From the NCBI RefSeq assembly GCF_052119645.1, contig NZ_JBGQOM010000012.1, forward strand, positions 68,263-132,262: a stretch of DNA of 64,000 nt, written 5' to 3'. A program made the position numbers and the translations under genes. The stretch is from Paraglaciecola sp030730205. Its GTDB lineage: Bacteria > Pseudomonadota > Gammaproteobacteria > Enterobacterales > Alteromonadaceae. The notes below the pieces were generated by a model. That model made no database searches, had not been told where the DNA came from, and saw only the letters and a list, made by a program, of their open reading frames with translations. Below are positions 41,573-51,027 of this stretch, piece by piece. Numbering within the stretch: position 1 is the stretch's first letter; each line of letters starts with the position of its first letter.

Positions 41573-41860
41573 GATAGGCAGCTAACTTAAAGCATATTTC
41601 TCAGCCGTATTCTTATCGTTAGGCAATCGCACAAACACACCATCTAAACAAGTTAAAGTGCCAAGCGATTAAAATTGTTACTTAGCTTTTTAACGTTCTT
41701 AATTAAAATTCAGAGACATGTGCTACTGATGTGTATCAGTAAACATAAAAAACAGCCTATTTTGATTAAGAATAAAGATTAGTGAATCGGCCTGCAGGCC
41801 TTGTTTTTAAATGGTTTAAATGCTTTTAGGTTAACAAGGGTATATGGTGATAATGTAGAA
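41573..41860. other. Intergenic region with one palindrome
   Basis: About 290 bp without a gene. The only structure seen is the 12-bp palindrome GGCCTGCAGGCC at 41789-41800 followed by T-rich sequence, perhaps a weak terminator. Confidence 0.35.
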
Positions 41861-41935
41861 TGGCGTCCCCACCTGGAATCGAACCAAGATCTAGCCCTTA
41901 GGAGGGGCTTGTTTTATCCATTAAACTATGAGGAC
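41861..41935 (-). tRNA. tRNA-Arg (CCT)
   Basis: 75-nt cloverleaf on the minus strand. Acceptor GTCCTCA pairs with TGGGGAC. Anticodon stem AGCCC/GGGCT has a CTCCTAA loop giving CCT. T loop TTCGATT. CCA is encoded. Very similar to E. coli argW. Confidence 0.95.
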
Positions 41936-41982
41936 GCAGTTGCGCGAAGCATTATGTAACACGCTAGCGCTTATTTAAACCT

Positions 41983-43119
41983 TTACCTGCGAGCGACAAA
42001 GTCGTTTGCTTGAATATTAGGCAATGGGGCGCCTGATTGAGAAGCAACGACAGCGGTATTTGTATAGGCTTGCTTAACTATTATCGCCTCTGGGTGCAGT
42101 AAATACTGCTGATGGATGTTGCCGGCAGTGTCAAAAAATTGGTTCATTTGAAATAAAGTCAGTCGGTCTCCTTTTTTAACACCATTTTGTTGGCCAAGAT
42201 TAATATTAATTTGATCATTATTTACATAGAGAACCCGCCCATAAGCCGGTATGCAAGCTAACGTTGAATCTATTTCGTTGGTAAATGTTTGTAACATTGA
42301 CTGTAACTGTATGCCAAATTCCGACTGCCATAATTGTGAGCTACTTTGATCTATGGTTTGGTGTGTGTCAAAGTCCCAACTCGTCGTCATAGATTTCTGT
42401 TCATCAAATATGTGCTCGCCCGTGTTACCGTCAAACACGGAAAGAGACAGCGTAAAGTCCCGGCTAAATTGTCGACTTTGCCAAAACATCAGATTATTGC
42501 CAGTGGTTTCGATGGTCGAAAATTCGAGGATTTCACCAACCAGTACGTATTGTGAATTTGTCTTTTTGGCCAATTCAATGGCCGAAGTTCCTCGATTGTT
42601 TAAAGATAAATAATAGGGTTCAACACGGGTGATAAGAGTACTGTGGGCTTGTTGATTAAATTGCCGTTGAAACTTGTTCGCCACTTCTTGGCCGAAGTCA
42701 AAAAGTTGGCCAACAGCTGCTTGCTGACGATGTTTAATGGGATACCATGCTGTTGTGATGGATTTTTGATAGTCAGCTGCTCGGCAATTAATGGTTTGAG
42801 GAAAAATATCAGCACGAATACTAACAGTAAGAATATCACCGTCGTTTTTTTCATCAATAAGTTCAATGTTTTCCACTTCGCCTGAGCTTCTTATCTCAAT
42901 ACTGTCGTCCAGCAGTAATCCATTGGTTAGTCGTTGCACACTTTGAATAGACGCACCGGCGAATAACAGCGCTTGTTTAATTGCTTCTTGTGTCGCTGCA
43001 TGACGTGCTTGGTGTAAGTCTCCGTTTCTGATTACTGCCTGGCCACTGCTTTCATACCAAGTTGCTTGACTTGTTAGGCTAAAAAACAGTGAGCCAATTA
43101 ACATTGTTAGTTTGCGCAT
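41983..43119 (-). CDS. flgT: Flagellar H-ring assembly protein FlgT
   Basis: Periplasmic protein that forms the H ring around the LP ring of polar flagella and supports MotY/stator assembly. 378 residues with a signal peptide (KLTMLIGSLFFSLTSQA). The N-terminal domain has WYESSGQAVIRNGDLHQARHAATQEAIKQALLFAGA, a middle domain follows, and the C-terminal SH3-like part has INLGQQNGVKKGDRLTLF. It is divergent from flgP, the usual pairing. Confidence 0.92.
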   Translation of the reverse strand: MRKLTMLIGSLFFSLTSQATWYESSGQAVIRNGDLHQARHAATQEAIKQALLFAGASIQSVQRLTNGLLLDDSIEIRSSGEVENIELIDEKNDGDILTVSIRADIFPQTINCRAADYQKSITTAWYPIKHRQQAAVGQLFDFGQEVANKFQRQFNQQAHSTLITRVEPYYLSLNNRGTSAIELAKKTNSQYVLVGEILEFSTIETTGNNLMFWQSRQFSRDFTLSLSVFDGNTGEHIFDEQKSMTTSWDFDTHQTIDQSSSQLWQSEFGIQLQSMLQTFTNEIDSTLACIPAYGRVLYVNNDQININLGQQNGVKKGDRLTLFQMNQFFDTAGNIHQQYLLHPEAIIVKQAYTNTAVVASQSGAPLPNIQANDFVARR

Positions 43120-43291
43120 AGGGGTCCTGAGCGTATAGGATTTATGTTACATAAAATCGGAATTGCAAGTAACAGCCGATTGATATCGCCATAGTTAACG
43201 ATATTTAGCTACATGTAGTATTAAGCACAAATCATACCTTTTTTACCCTAGTTTTTTGGCAGAAAAAAACAGTCACGTATTTTCTTGAATT

Positions 43292-43306
43292 GGGTATACA
43301 ACTTGC
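43292..43306 (+). promoter_or_regulatory. Possible sigma-54 promoter for flgP
   Basis: GGGTATACAACTTGC places GG and GC 12 bp apart, as sigma-54 needs, but the -24 element is weak (GGGTAT rather than TGGCAC). Low-confidence call. Confidence 0.35.
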
Positions 43307-43406
43307 AGTTAATTTATCCTGTTCGGACTTGCGACAAACTATTGGCAGTTACATTTAAATCAAAATGGCCATGTTTACGCATGCCATTAGCTTTAATGGA
43401 AACACT

Positions 43407-43871
43407 ATGAATTACTACCTTAAAATCACCGCTGTAGTTTTGGCTGTATGCACTGCTTCCTGTTCCAGTTTTTTGACTAAACAGGTTGAATGGGAAACGA
43501 TCGAACCTACTGAATATCCGATTATTAAAGCGGTTGGCTATGCGCCTATATCGGCGCAAAAAGGGCAAAACGAAGCGAATAAAATGTTAATGGCACTTAA
43601 AGCTTCTAAATTAGATGCGTATCGCGAATTAGCTGAACAGGTTTTTGGTCAAAAAGTGGATGGAGAACAACTTTTGGCGAACCTTGTGCTGGACGATGCT
43701 AGGTTGAGCAGCTCGGTGCAAGGAGTGATTCGCGGGGCTAAAGTCATTAAAAGCTATCCAGTGGGAAACGATACGTACGCCACAGAACTGGAGCTAGACT
43801 TTAAATTAGTGCACGACATCTATTTATCAACTGCCAAACCACAGCGAGTCAAAAAAGTTCGTTATTACTAG
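43407..43871 (+). CDS. flgP: Flagellar outer-membrane lipoprotein FlgP (LPP20 family)
   Basis: H-ring lipoprotein. 154 residues from ATG 43407 (ATGGAAAC upstream). The lipobox is in VCTASCSS, so Cys19 or so would be lipidated. The mature domain is LPP20-like: IKAVGYAPISAQKGQNEANKML, then ASKLDAYRELAEQVFGQKVDG and VIRGAKVIKSYPVGNDTYATELELDF. The stop codon TAG is supplied by the left inverted repeat of the inserted element at 43867. flgO, the usual upstream partner in Vibrio, is not here. Confidence 0.92.
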   Translation: MNYYLKITAVVLAVCTASCSSFLTKQVEWETIEPTEYPIIKAVGYAPISAQKGQNEANKMLMALKASKLDAYRELAEQVFGQKVDGEQLLANLVLDDARLSSSVQGVIRGAKVIKSYPVGNDTYATELELDFKLVHDIYLSTAKPQRVKKVRYY

Positions 43872-44050
43872 GGCGTGATGACCTTTGGGTTGAACCCTTC
43901 GGGTCCGTAACGGATGTTAAGCGTTTGTGCAGCATTTTTACTGCTTCATCACTCGCTCATGTAGAATAACTACACCGCGCTCGTGCTTTATTGTATAAGT
44001 ACCGCACAACCCGCTGCAAAAACACACACCAAAAGTCAACACGCCCTAGT
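43867..44050. mobile_element. MITE-like element, 184 bp
   Basis: Terminal inverted repeats of about 22 bp: 43867-43888 begins ACTAGGGCGTGATGACC, and 44029-44050 is its complement with 20 of 22 matches. The inside is non-coding and has short inner palindromes. It abuts flgP and provides its stop codon. No transposase, so non-autonomous. Confidence 0.7.
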
Positions 44051-44114
44051 CAGGTGAAGCTCGTAAAATGCCAATAAGGTATTTGGCATTTCGTCAATTT
44101 AGTGACTGAAAAAA

Positions 44115-44543
44115 CTAGGCGTTAATGCCTTTTCCTGAACTGCCACCTCTTGTACGTCCACTTTTGTCGTAAGTTAATGACTCTTTAGCCCTTGATTCTA
44201 ACAATAAAGTCCGTAAATGTTCGAGACGAAGCTGCCCTTGTTCAACGGCAGTCTGATTGATAGAAGTGCGGTATTTACATTGATTGACCATGTTCTTAGC
44301 TATATCAAACAATTGCGTGAGGGACGCTTCTTGCTTCTCCTCATCGCTTAACTTGCCGTATAAGCGCGCGATAACACTGTCTTGCTCTTGAATTGCGTCT
44401 AGGAGAGATTCTTTTGTCTTGAGTAAGTTAAGTAAAGACTCGGGATCGCGCGTGCTTATCAAATGAAGTTCATTCTCAAGTACAAGCTGAAGTTGTTCAA
44501 GTTGACTGTTCTGGACTGATATTGCTTCTTTTATATTATTCAT
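44115..44543 (-). CDS. flgN: Flagellar export chaperone FlgN
   Basis: Cytosolic chaperone for the hook-filament junction proteins FlgK and FlgL. 142 residues, helical throughout (QLEQLQLVLENELHLI ... LLNLLKTKESLLDAIQEQDSVI). The C-terminal part has the FlgN pattern TSINQTAVEQGQLRLEHLRTLL. It is last of the flgA-flgM-flgN series on the minus strand. Confidence 0.88.
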   Translation of the reverse strand: MNNIKEAISVQNSQLEQLQLVLENELHLISTRDPESLLNLLKTKESLLDAIQEQDSVIARLYGKLSDEEKQEASLTQLFDIAKNMVNQCKYRTSINQTAVEQGQLRLEHLRTLLLESRAKESLTYDKSGRTRGGSSGKGINA

Positions 44544-44587
44544 CGGCCTTGGCGCATTGGTTTCATTGAAATTTTATTATGAAGCCA

Positions 44588-44917
44588 TTACGCCTTAGTA
44601 CCAAATAATTCTGATTCCATGTTAGCAATCTTTTTTGCCAAAGCTTCAGGATTGACACTATATTGACCACTTTGGATCGCTTTCTTGATTCGATCAACTT
44701 TTTCTTGGTTAATAGGTGCCTCGGTCCCTTTGCGCTGCACTTGCACTAATTGCTGAGCGGATTGCGTCAACGAAACAGAATCTTGACGGTTAGTCGCGCT
44801 GGCCGCTTTCTGGCTTTCAGCTTGATTAGTCGTGTTGTTGAGTGTTTGTTGTTGACTCAACTTTTGATTATCGATGGGACTTTTTACGCCACCGTTATTC
44901 ACATTATTAATAGCCAT
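44588..44917 (-). CDS. flgM: Anti-sigma-28 factor FlgM
   Basis: Holds FliA inactive until it is exported through the finished hook. 109 residues: a disordered, Gln/Asn-rich N-terminal half, and the C-terminal sigma-binding region with KVDRIKKAIQSGQYSVNPEALAKKIANME. A sigma-28 promoter lies upstream on the same strand (44959-44985), allowing feedback expression. flgN follows. Confidence 0.93.
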   Translation of the reverse strand: MAINNVNNGGVKSPIDNQKLSQQQTLNNTTNQAESQKAASATNRQDSVSLTQSAQQLVQVQRKGTEAPINQEKVDRIKKAIQSGQYSVNPEALAKKIANMESELFGTKA

Positions 44918-44958
44918 AACTCTATTTCCCCATTTACCTTAACCTTTCCTCATCCATT

Positions 44959-44985
44959 GTATCGACTGGTAAGAGGGTTTCTTTA
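44959..44985 (-). promoter_or_regulatory. Sigma-28 promoter of flgM
   Basis: Read on the minus strand: TAAA, 15-bp gap, GTCGATAC. Same -10 as the flagellin 1 promoter. It starts about 40 nt before the flgM ATG. Confidence 0.8.
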
Positions 44986-45056
44986 GTAATTATTTACGAT
45001 AATAACGTATTTAGTGTATGTGCACCTAGAAGCTTTATCGGCACCAAGCCAAAAAA

Positions 45057-45773
45057 CTATAAATTAACCCGTACCTGATTAGTTGTAACTACTTGAGCAG
45101 TTAAGTTTATGTTTGAGTGGCTGTTTTTAACCCTGATGGTTTCGCCAATATTGCCGTCTTCTAAGGCTACACCATTGGTTTTTATTTCCATGTTAGCTAA
45201 ACCAGCGCTAATTACCACGCTATCACCTTCACACACAAAACATAAATCATTAGGCTCAATGGGGCGACCAGACATCAATCGGCGTTTTACTCTAGCGCCT
45301 ACTAGACTTGATATATCGGTAAATGTGGTGCTTCTCATGCGTTTTTTATCCATTTCAACGACTTGCAAATTACCTTCATTTAACAAAGTGCCAGGGCTAA
45401 GTGCACTGGTAACTACAACGACGGGTTGAATTTCAGTCGCTTTGACCATCAAAAACATATACCAATTACTGGCAGGACATTGGGCTTTGACTGTGATGTT
45501 GGACTGGTAAAGTGCTTCTGGACTCACTAAAAAATCTAGCTCTTGGCTACAAGCGGGGATGGTAATGCGCTCGTCAATAGGCGAACCTTCAACCTTGATC
45601 TGATTGGCTGAGTCATTCGCCAATTGCGCCATGATAAATTGCTCTGCTTGTGTAACTAAGCGCTGATTATCTAAATAATTGTCATCTGCCGCCGTTATAA
45701 AAGTAGGCAGGACAAAAGAAAATGTAAAAATTTTAGCGAATACCAAGTAATTATTTAATTTTTTCATGTTCAC
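45057..45773 (-). CDS. flgA: Flagellar P-ring assembly chaperone FlgA
   Basis: Periplasmic chaperone for FlgI. 238 residues with a signal peptide (FAKIFTFSFVLPTFITAA). The C-terminal SAF-type domain shows VVVTSALSPGTLLNEGNLQVVEMDKKR, RRLMSGRPIEPNDLC and DGNIGETIRVKNSHS. It is divergent from cheV and upstream of flgM. Confidence 0.95.
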   Translation of the reverse strand: MNMKKLNNYLVFAKIFTFSFVLPTFITAADDNYLDNQRLVTQAEQFIMAQLANDSANQIKVEGSPIDERITIPACSQELDFLVSPEALYQSNITVKAQCPASNWYMFLMVKATEIQPVVVVTSALSPGTLLNEGNLQVVEMDKKRMRSTTFTDISSLVGARVKRRLMSGRPIEPNDLCFVCEGDSVVISAGLANMEIKTNGVALEDGNIGETIRVKNSHSNINLTAQVVTTNQVRVNL

Positions 45774-45942
45774 TTGTTTGCAAGTTGTCTATGCTAATGG
45801 CTGTTGGCTATTAACCTTGGGTGTCAATATTTGGGCACTGTAGCGACAAACTGTTGGAATTATGTCGTCAATAGCAAAAATGTTGACTGTTTCTTCGGTA
45901 GAAGCAAAAGTTGAGCCGTTTTAATTTATATTGGAGTCTTAC

Positions 45943-46872
45943 ATGTCTGAAATTCTAAACTCGGTCAATCAGCGTACGCAGTTGGTTGGTGAAAACAGAT
46001 TGGAGCTGCTACTTTTCAAGCTCAATTCCAGACAACGGTTTGGTATTAACGTTTTCAAAGTGAGAGAAGTTCTCCAATGTCCGCCGCTTACCTCCATGCC
46101 GAAACTGAATAGTTTGGTCAGGGGTATTGCTCATATCCGGGGCCAGACCATTTCTGTTATTGATATGAGCCTTGCTACTGGGGGGAAGAGAATCGAAGAC
46201 CTAAAATCTGCCTTTGTGATCATTGCCGAATACAACGGTTCAGTACAAGGTTTTTTGGTTGGCTCAGTTGAGCGGATAATTAACACAAATTGGGCATCTA
46301 TTATGCCGCCACCTAAAGGCAGTGGCAGAGCCAGTTACTTAACGGCAGTAACTGAAATTGAAAACGAACTTATTGAAATTTTGGACGTAGAAAAAATCCT
46401 GAATGACATTTCTCCTGTTAATACTGATCTAAGTGATGATGGTAATGAGAAATGGAAAGTTGAAGACGAAGGCAAACAGCAAAAGATTATTTTTATCGCT
46501 GACGATTCTTCTGTGGCTCGTAATCAAGTTAAAAAAGCATTATCTGCACTAGGCCTTGAAATTGAGATGGCCAAAAATGGCCAAGAAGCATTAAATCGCT
46601 TAAAAGAAATCGCTGCCGAATATGGCGATATAACCAACCGCGTTGGTGTGTTAGTGTCAGATATTGAAATGCCCGAAATGGATGGGTACACATTGACCGC
46701 AGAAATTCGGAACACTCCTGAACTAAAAAATCTACATGTTATCTTGCATACTTCCCTAAGTGGTGTGTTTAACCAAGCGATGGTTCAGAAAGTGGGTGCA
46801 GATGACTTTATTGCCAAGTTCAATCCTGACGAACTCGCCACATCTGTATTAAAGTGGTTTGGTAACGAATAA
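45943..46872 (+). CDS. cheV: Chemotaxis coupling protein CheV
   Basis: 309 residues from ATG 45943, with TTGGAG upstream. N-terminal CheW-like domain at about 15-155 (FGINVFKVREVLQCPPL, then GIAHIRGQTISVIDMSLA). C-terminal receiver domain at about 180-305, with the acidic pocket IFIADDSS, phosphorylation Asp in VLVSDIEMPEMDGY and a late Lys in FIAKFNPDEL. It couples receptors to CheA and dampens signalling. It lies in the usual flgA-cheV-cheR arrangement. Confidence 0.95.
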   Translation: MSEILNSVNQRTQLVGENRLELLLFKLNSRQRFGINVFKVREVLQCPPLTSMPKLNSLVRGIAHIRGQTISVIDMSLATGGKRIEDLKSAFVIIAEYNGSVQGFLVGSVERIINTNWASIMPPPKGSGRASYLTAVTEIENELIEILDVEKILNDISPVNTDLSDDGNEKWKVEDEGKQQKIIFIADDSSVARNQVKKALSALGLEIEMAKNGQEALNRLKEIAAEYGDITNRVGVLVSDIEMPEMDGYTLTAEIRNTPELKNLHVILHTSLSGVFNQAMVQKVGADDFIAKFNPDELATSVLKWFGNE

Positions 46873-47036
46873 TTGTTTTATTCGGTACTCGTTTTATTCT
46901 GTAGGTAGCTCAAGCAGCTAAGGCGTTATTAAAGGTAGTGCGTTTAATTTGCTGAAGCAGTCAGTCTCGGATTGAGTCGTCTATAGAAGTGAACGTGTGT
47001 GTTTGTAAAACAACTATCGTAGATGAAGGATGTCAG

Positions 47037-47873
47037 GTGCTCGAAAACCAATTTAGTGATCAAAATTACCGTTTGTTTAGCCAATTTTTGGAAAAAGCGA
47101 GCGGTATCGTGCTCGGTGATAACAAACAATATTTAGTGAAAAGTCGGCTTGCAGCCCACGTAAAATCGCAGGGAACAGAGTCACTTGATCAACTTATTGA
47201 AAAAATTGTGATCAAACAAGACCGCAAGGCGCAGTTGGTTGCGATTGAAGCAATGACCACCAATGAAACCTTGTGGTTCAGAGATACTTACCCTTTTAGC
47301 TTACTCGAAAATGAAATACTGCCTAAATATCAGAGAAATAGCTCACCTTTAAAAATATGGAGTGCGGCCTGTTCGTCTGGTCAAGAAGCCTATTCCATTG
47401 CCATGACCATCGCTAATTTTCAAAAGAAAAATGCAGGCAGCTTGCGCGCTGGAGCGCAAATTTTAGGCACCGATATATCTGAAGAAATGTTGCAGAAGTG
47501 TCGTTTAGCTGAGTATGATCATCTTGCATTGTCTCGTGGCTTATCCGAGTCCCTCAAGCAGGAATACTTTGAGCCTACTGAGCAAAACAGATATCAAGTC
47601 AAAGCACACTTAAAGGCAATGGCTTCTTTCCGTCAATTTAATCTACTAGACAGTTATTCTTCTTTAGGTCGCTTCGACATTATTTTTTGTCGGAACGTTC
47701 TCATTTACTTTTCACCACAAGTGAAAAAACAGATACTGCAGAAAATTGCCGCTTGCCTGCAAGAAGACGGCATTTTATTTGTTGGCGCATCTGAATCTAT
47801 ATCTGATTTAATTGAGCATTTTTCTATGGTTCGCTGCAGTCCTGGCCTCTATTACGTAAAAAAATCGAAATAA
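47037..47873 (+). CDS. cheR: Chemotaxis protein methyltransferase CheR
   Basis: Methylates chemoreceptor glutamates using SAM. About 278 residues from GTG 47037, with AAGGA upstream; a longer in-frame GTG at 46989 has no such site. The N-terminal helical domain is at about 10-75. The SAM-binding domain shows TTNETLWFRDTYPF, the SAACSSGQEAYSIAM loop, ILGTDISEEML and FDIIFCRNVLIYF. It stands just ahead of flgB. Confidence 0.95.
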   Translation: MLENQFSDQNYRLFSQFLEKASGIVLGDNKQYLVKSRLAAHVKSQGTESLDQLIEKIVIKQDRKAQLVAIEAMTTNETLWFRDTYPFSLLENEILPKYQRNSSPLKIWSAACSSGQEAYSIAMTIANFQKKNAGSLRAGAQILGTDISEEMLQKCRLAEYDHLALSRGLSESLKQEYFEPTEQNRYQVKAHLKAMASFRQFNLLDSYSSLGRFDIIFCRNVLIYFSPQVKKQILQKIAACLQEDGILFVGASESISDLIEHFSMVRCSPGLYYVKKSK

Positions 47874-47924
47874 ATCCTCGCTCTTCCTGCTACTTTTCTA
47901 ATCCTGCTGCAAAAATATAGTTTA

Positions 47925-47939
47925 TGGCATAGGCTTTGC
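47925..47939 (+). promoter_or_regulatory. Sigma-54 promoter of the flgB operon
   Basis: TGGCATAGGCTTTGC matches TGGCAC-N5-TTGC at all but one conserved position, with GG and GC 12 bp apart. It is about 28 bp before the flgB start. Confidence 0.75.
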
Positions 47940-47967
47940 TACATCTCCTACAACTGAGGAGAGATAC

Positions 47968-48369
47968 ATGGCAATTAGCTTAGATAAACTGATGGGCTTT
48001 CATCACAAGGCAATGCAAGTGCGCACAGATCGCATGGAGATCATTGCCGGAAACCTAGCCAATGCGAATACTCCAGGCTACAAAGCGCGAGATTTAGATT
48101 TTCAAAAAGTCATGAAAAGCGCTCAGTTTGCCAGAGAACATAATTTAACCCGAACCAACGAGCGTCATTTAAAAGGCAGTATGCAAGGCACTGGAGATAT
48201 CCAATATCGTGTTCCAAATCAGCCTGATACCGGCGACGGCAACACGGTTGACGTGCAAATGGAAAGAAATGCGTTTTTAGATAATGGCTTGCGGTATGAA
48301 GCGGGTATGGAATTTTTGAACGGTAAAATTAAGGGCATGAAGAAAGCCCTTAGTGGAGGTCAAGCCTAA
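47968..48369 (+). CDS. flgB: Flagellar proximal rod protein FlgB
   Basis: 133 residues. N-terminal rod motif IIAGNLANANTPGYKARDLDF. GAGGAGAG precedes ATG 47968. Its stop overlaps the flgC start by one base. First gene of the flgBCDE unit. Confidence 0.97.
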   Translation: MAISLDKLMGFHHKAMQVRTDRMEIIAGNLANANTPGYKARDLDFQKVMKSAQFAREHNLTRTNERHLKGSMQGTGDIQYRVPNQPDTGDGNTVDVQMERNAFLDNGLRYEAGMEFLNGKIKGMKKALSGGQA

Positions 48370-48791
48370 TGAGTTTATTTAATGTAATGGACATTGCCAC
48401 GTCTGGAATGAGCGCACAAAGCGTACGTCTAAACACAACGGCCAGTAATGTTGCCAATGCCAACAGTGTAAGCAGCAGTTACGAATCGACTTACAAAGCA
48501 CGTCATCCGGTGTTTGCCGCTGAACTTAAACGCGCAACTGACGACCTTTCGACAGGCAGTAAGGTTCAGGTATTAGGAGTGGTTGAGAGTCAAAAACCAC
48601 TACAAATAGAATACAGCCCCGGTCATCCAATGGCTGATGAGAACGGCTATATCTATAAACCTAACGTGAATATTGTTGAAGAAATGGCTGACATGATGTC
48701 AGCATCCAAAGCTTATGAAACTAATGTGCAAGTGGCTGATACCACTAAGCGTGTATTCAGAAACGTGTTGCGTTTAGGCCAAGGTCAGTAG
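48369..48791 (+). CDS. flgC: Flagellar proximal rod protein FlgC
   Basis: 140 residues. N-terminal MDIATSGMSAQSVRLNTTASNVANANS and C-terminal MMSASKAYETNVQVADTTKRV, the two ends that form the rod coiled coil. ATG overlaps the flgB stop. Confidence 0.97.
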   Translation: MSLFNVMDIATSGMSAQSVRLNTTASNVANANSVSSSYESTYKARHPVFAAELKRATDDLSTGSKVQVLGVVESQKPLQIEYSPGHPMADENGYIYKPNVNIVEEMADMMSASKAYETNVQVADTTKRVFRNVLRLGQGQ

Positions 48792-48840
48792 AGTTACTCC
48801 CTTAGCGGTGCATTAGAACAAGTTACATAGAGGAACAACC

Positions 48841-49527
48841 GTGGATACATTCATTAATAAAGGGCTTAGTACCGACTACTATTGGCAGCCAGAAACGCCA
48901 GCTGTGGCTGACGATGCCAATCAACGCCTGTCGCAAGAAGATTTCTTTTCTTTGCTTACTGAGCAATTGGCAAATCAAGATCCCACTAAGCCTGTTGATA
49001 ATGATCAAATGGTGGCACAAATGACGAGCTTTACCATGGCAGATGGTATCGAGCAGCTAAATAGTAAATTCGAAAGTTTCGCCAGTTCTATGACCTCGAA
49101 TCAAGCGCTACAAGCCTCAAGCTTAATTGGCCAACAAGTGTTGTTGCAAGGTGATATCGGGTACATGTCAACAGAAGGTCAAGGTGTGTCTGGAGTGGTC
49201 ATTAACGAGCAAACAGTGCAAAACCTTGAAATTAGCATTGAAAATGAAAAAGGTGAGTTAGTTAAGGTCATTGATGCGGGCACCCAAGCGGCAGGAAATA
49301 TCCAATTTAGTTGGGATGGTACTGACGCAAGAGGAAATATTATGCCGCCCGGCAATTATGTGATCCGTGCCCAAGGCGAGGTCTTCGGTGAATCTCAAGT
49401 TTTACCTACTGCAGTTAATCGACACGTTGATAGCGTCAGTATGGGTGGCAGTAGCCAAGGTATAGTTCTTAATTTGGATGGTGAAGTCAGCGTTAAGCTT
49501 GATGACGTTATTCAAATCGGCGGTTAA
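48841..49527 (+). CDS. flgD: Flagellar hook-capping scaffold FlgD
   Basis: 228 residues from GTG 48841 (GAGGAAC upstream). N-terminal LSQEDFFSLLTEQLANQDPTKPVDN is the FlgD signature. The rest contains the FlgD fibronectin-like/tudor part (QFSWDGTDARGNIMPPGNYVIRA). Caps the growing hook and is later discarded. Confidence 0.96.
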   Translation: MDTFINKGLSTDYYWQPETPAVADDANQRLSQEDFFSLLTEQLANQDPTKPVDNDQMVAQMTSFTMADGIEQLNSKFESFASSMTSNQALQASSLIGQQVLLQGDIGYMSTEGQGVSGVVINEQTVQNLEISIENEKGELVKVIDAGTQAAGNIQFSWDGTDARGNIMPPGNYVIRAQGEVFGESQVLPTAVNRHVDSVSMGGSSQGIVLNLDGEVSVKLDDVIQIGG

Positions 49528-49542
49528 TAGGAGAGATAAAAC

Positions 49543-50928
49543 ATGTCTTTTAACATAGCATTAAGTGGCGTAAACGCAGCGCAACGTGATTTAGATACAA
49601 CGGCGAATAATATCGCTAACGTTAATACGGTAGGTTTTAAAGAGTCACGAGTTGAATTTGGTGATGTGTACGCCCAATCTCTATTAGCTGGTGGCAAAAC
49701 TAAAGTCGGTGATGGGGTATTAACTCAAGAGGTTGCCCAACAATTTTCTCAAGGCAGCTTGCAATTTACTAACAATGCTCTTGACTTGGCGATAACCGGT
49801 AACGGCTATTTTGGCACAGTGCCAGAGATTGGCTCACGTGACTTTTCATTTACGCGCGCAGGGATGTTTAAATTAAACTCTGAAAATTTTGTGGTAAATA
49901 GTAACGGTGACCATCTACTTGGCTTCCCCGTAAACTCAGATGGGACCTCTTCGTCAGTTGCGTTAAGTACCACTATCCCCGTGCGCATTCCAGATTCTTC
50001 AGGCTCACCGCAACCGACTTCGGAAGTTGCTCTGAAAATGAACCTGCCAGCAGGTGATGATGGTGTAGATATCGACTTATTTAATCCAGATGATCCCCTT
50101 ACCTATAACGCCGCAACGTCTGTGACGGTGTTTGATTCTTTAGGCGACAGTCACACCATGACGTATTACTTTATGAAAGATGTCAGTGCAACCAATGAAT
50201 GGGTTGGTGTGACGTACATGGATGATTTTCCACTACAATCAGAAGGGAATACGCCAGGCGTACCACCTACCACTGGCGCGAACGTAGTCGGTGAAAGTTC
50301 CTTGGGCGCAGGTAACGGTATTTCTGCTTTTCGAATGATTTTCAGCAGTGGTGGTGATTTCACTGGTATTCAAAATGCGGACGGAACACTTTCTCCTACC
50401 GGTGATATTCCCTCTGTTTCTTTAGGTGGCACTATTTTGTCAAACGGCTCAGATCCGACTCAATTTATAACCACCAACTTCACCTTAGATGCATTGAATG
50501 CTGTGGCAGATGAGCCCACTCAATATGCATCGAGTTTTGAGGTGACCTCATTAGAGCAAGATGGTTTGCCGGTAGGGCGGTTGACGGGTATCGACATTGG
50601 ACCCGATGGTTTGGTACGAGCCACCTATTCAAATGGTACTTCTGAACCCATTGTACGTGTGGCGCTTATCCGTTTTGCCAATGATCAGGGTTTAACCCAG
50701 AAAAGTAATACCCAATGGCAAGAAAGTATTTTATCTGGTGAAGCTCTAGCCGGTGAGGCCACTACCGGTACCTTTGGTGATATTAACTCTTCGGCGTTAG
50801 AGCAAGCGAACGTAAATCTAACCACTGAGCTAATTGATTTGATTATCGCCCAACGAAACTTCCAGGCGAACTCCCGAGCCTTAGAAGTTAACAACCAGTT
50901 AAACCAGAATATTCTTAATATTCGATAG
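49543..50928 (+). CDS. flgE: Flagellar hook protein FlgE
   Basis: 461 residues. N-terminal FNIALSGVNAAQRDLDTTANN and VNTVGFKESRVEFGDVYA; central hook domains with VTVFDSLGDSHTMTYYF; C-terminal SALEQANVNLTTELIDLIIAQ. TAGGAGAG upstream of ATG 49543. A terminator follows, and flgF has its own promoter. Confidence 0.97.
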   Translation: MSFNIALSGVNAAQRDLDTTANNIANVNTVGFKESRVEFGDVYAQSLLAGGKTKVGDGVLTQEVAQQFSQGSLQFTNNALDLAITGNGYFGTVPEIGSRDFSFTRAGMFKLNSENFVVNSNGDHLLGFPVNSDGTSSSVALSTTIPVRIPDSSGSPQPTSEVALKMNLPAGDDGVDIDLFNPDDPLTYNAATSVTVFDSLGDSHTMTYYFMKDVSATNEWVGVTYMDDFPLQSEGNTPGVPPTTGANVVGESSLGAGNGISAFRMIFSSGGDFTGIQNADGTLSPTGDIPSVSLGGTILSNGSDPTQFITTNFTLDALNAVADEPTQYASSFEVTSLEQDGLPVGRLTGIDIGPDGLVRATYSNGTSEPIVRVALIRFANDQGLTQKSNTQWQESILSGEALAGEATTGTFGDINSSALEQANVNLTTELIDLIIAQRNFQANSRALEVNNQLNQNILNIR

Positions 50929-50946
50929 TTTTTATTCGCCATAAAT

Positions 50947-50971
50947 GGGTCAGTTAATCTGGCCCTTTTTT
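50947..50971 (+). terminator. Intrinsic terminator after flgE
   Basis: Seven-base-pair stem GGGTCAG / CTGGCCC with a TTAAT loop and six T. Divides flgBCDE from the flgF-L unit. Confidence 0.8.
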
Positions 50972-51027
50972 GTTTTAGTCATCAATAACCCCGCCTTCAT
51001 TCGCTGTACCGCAGTAATCCTCACTGA

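Noticed and set aside
43872..44050. Simple terminator after flgP
   Set aside because: The inverted repeats are about 140 bp apart with non-T-rich ends, which fits a transposon-derived element rather than a terminator.
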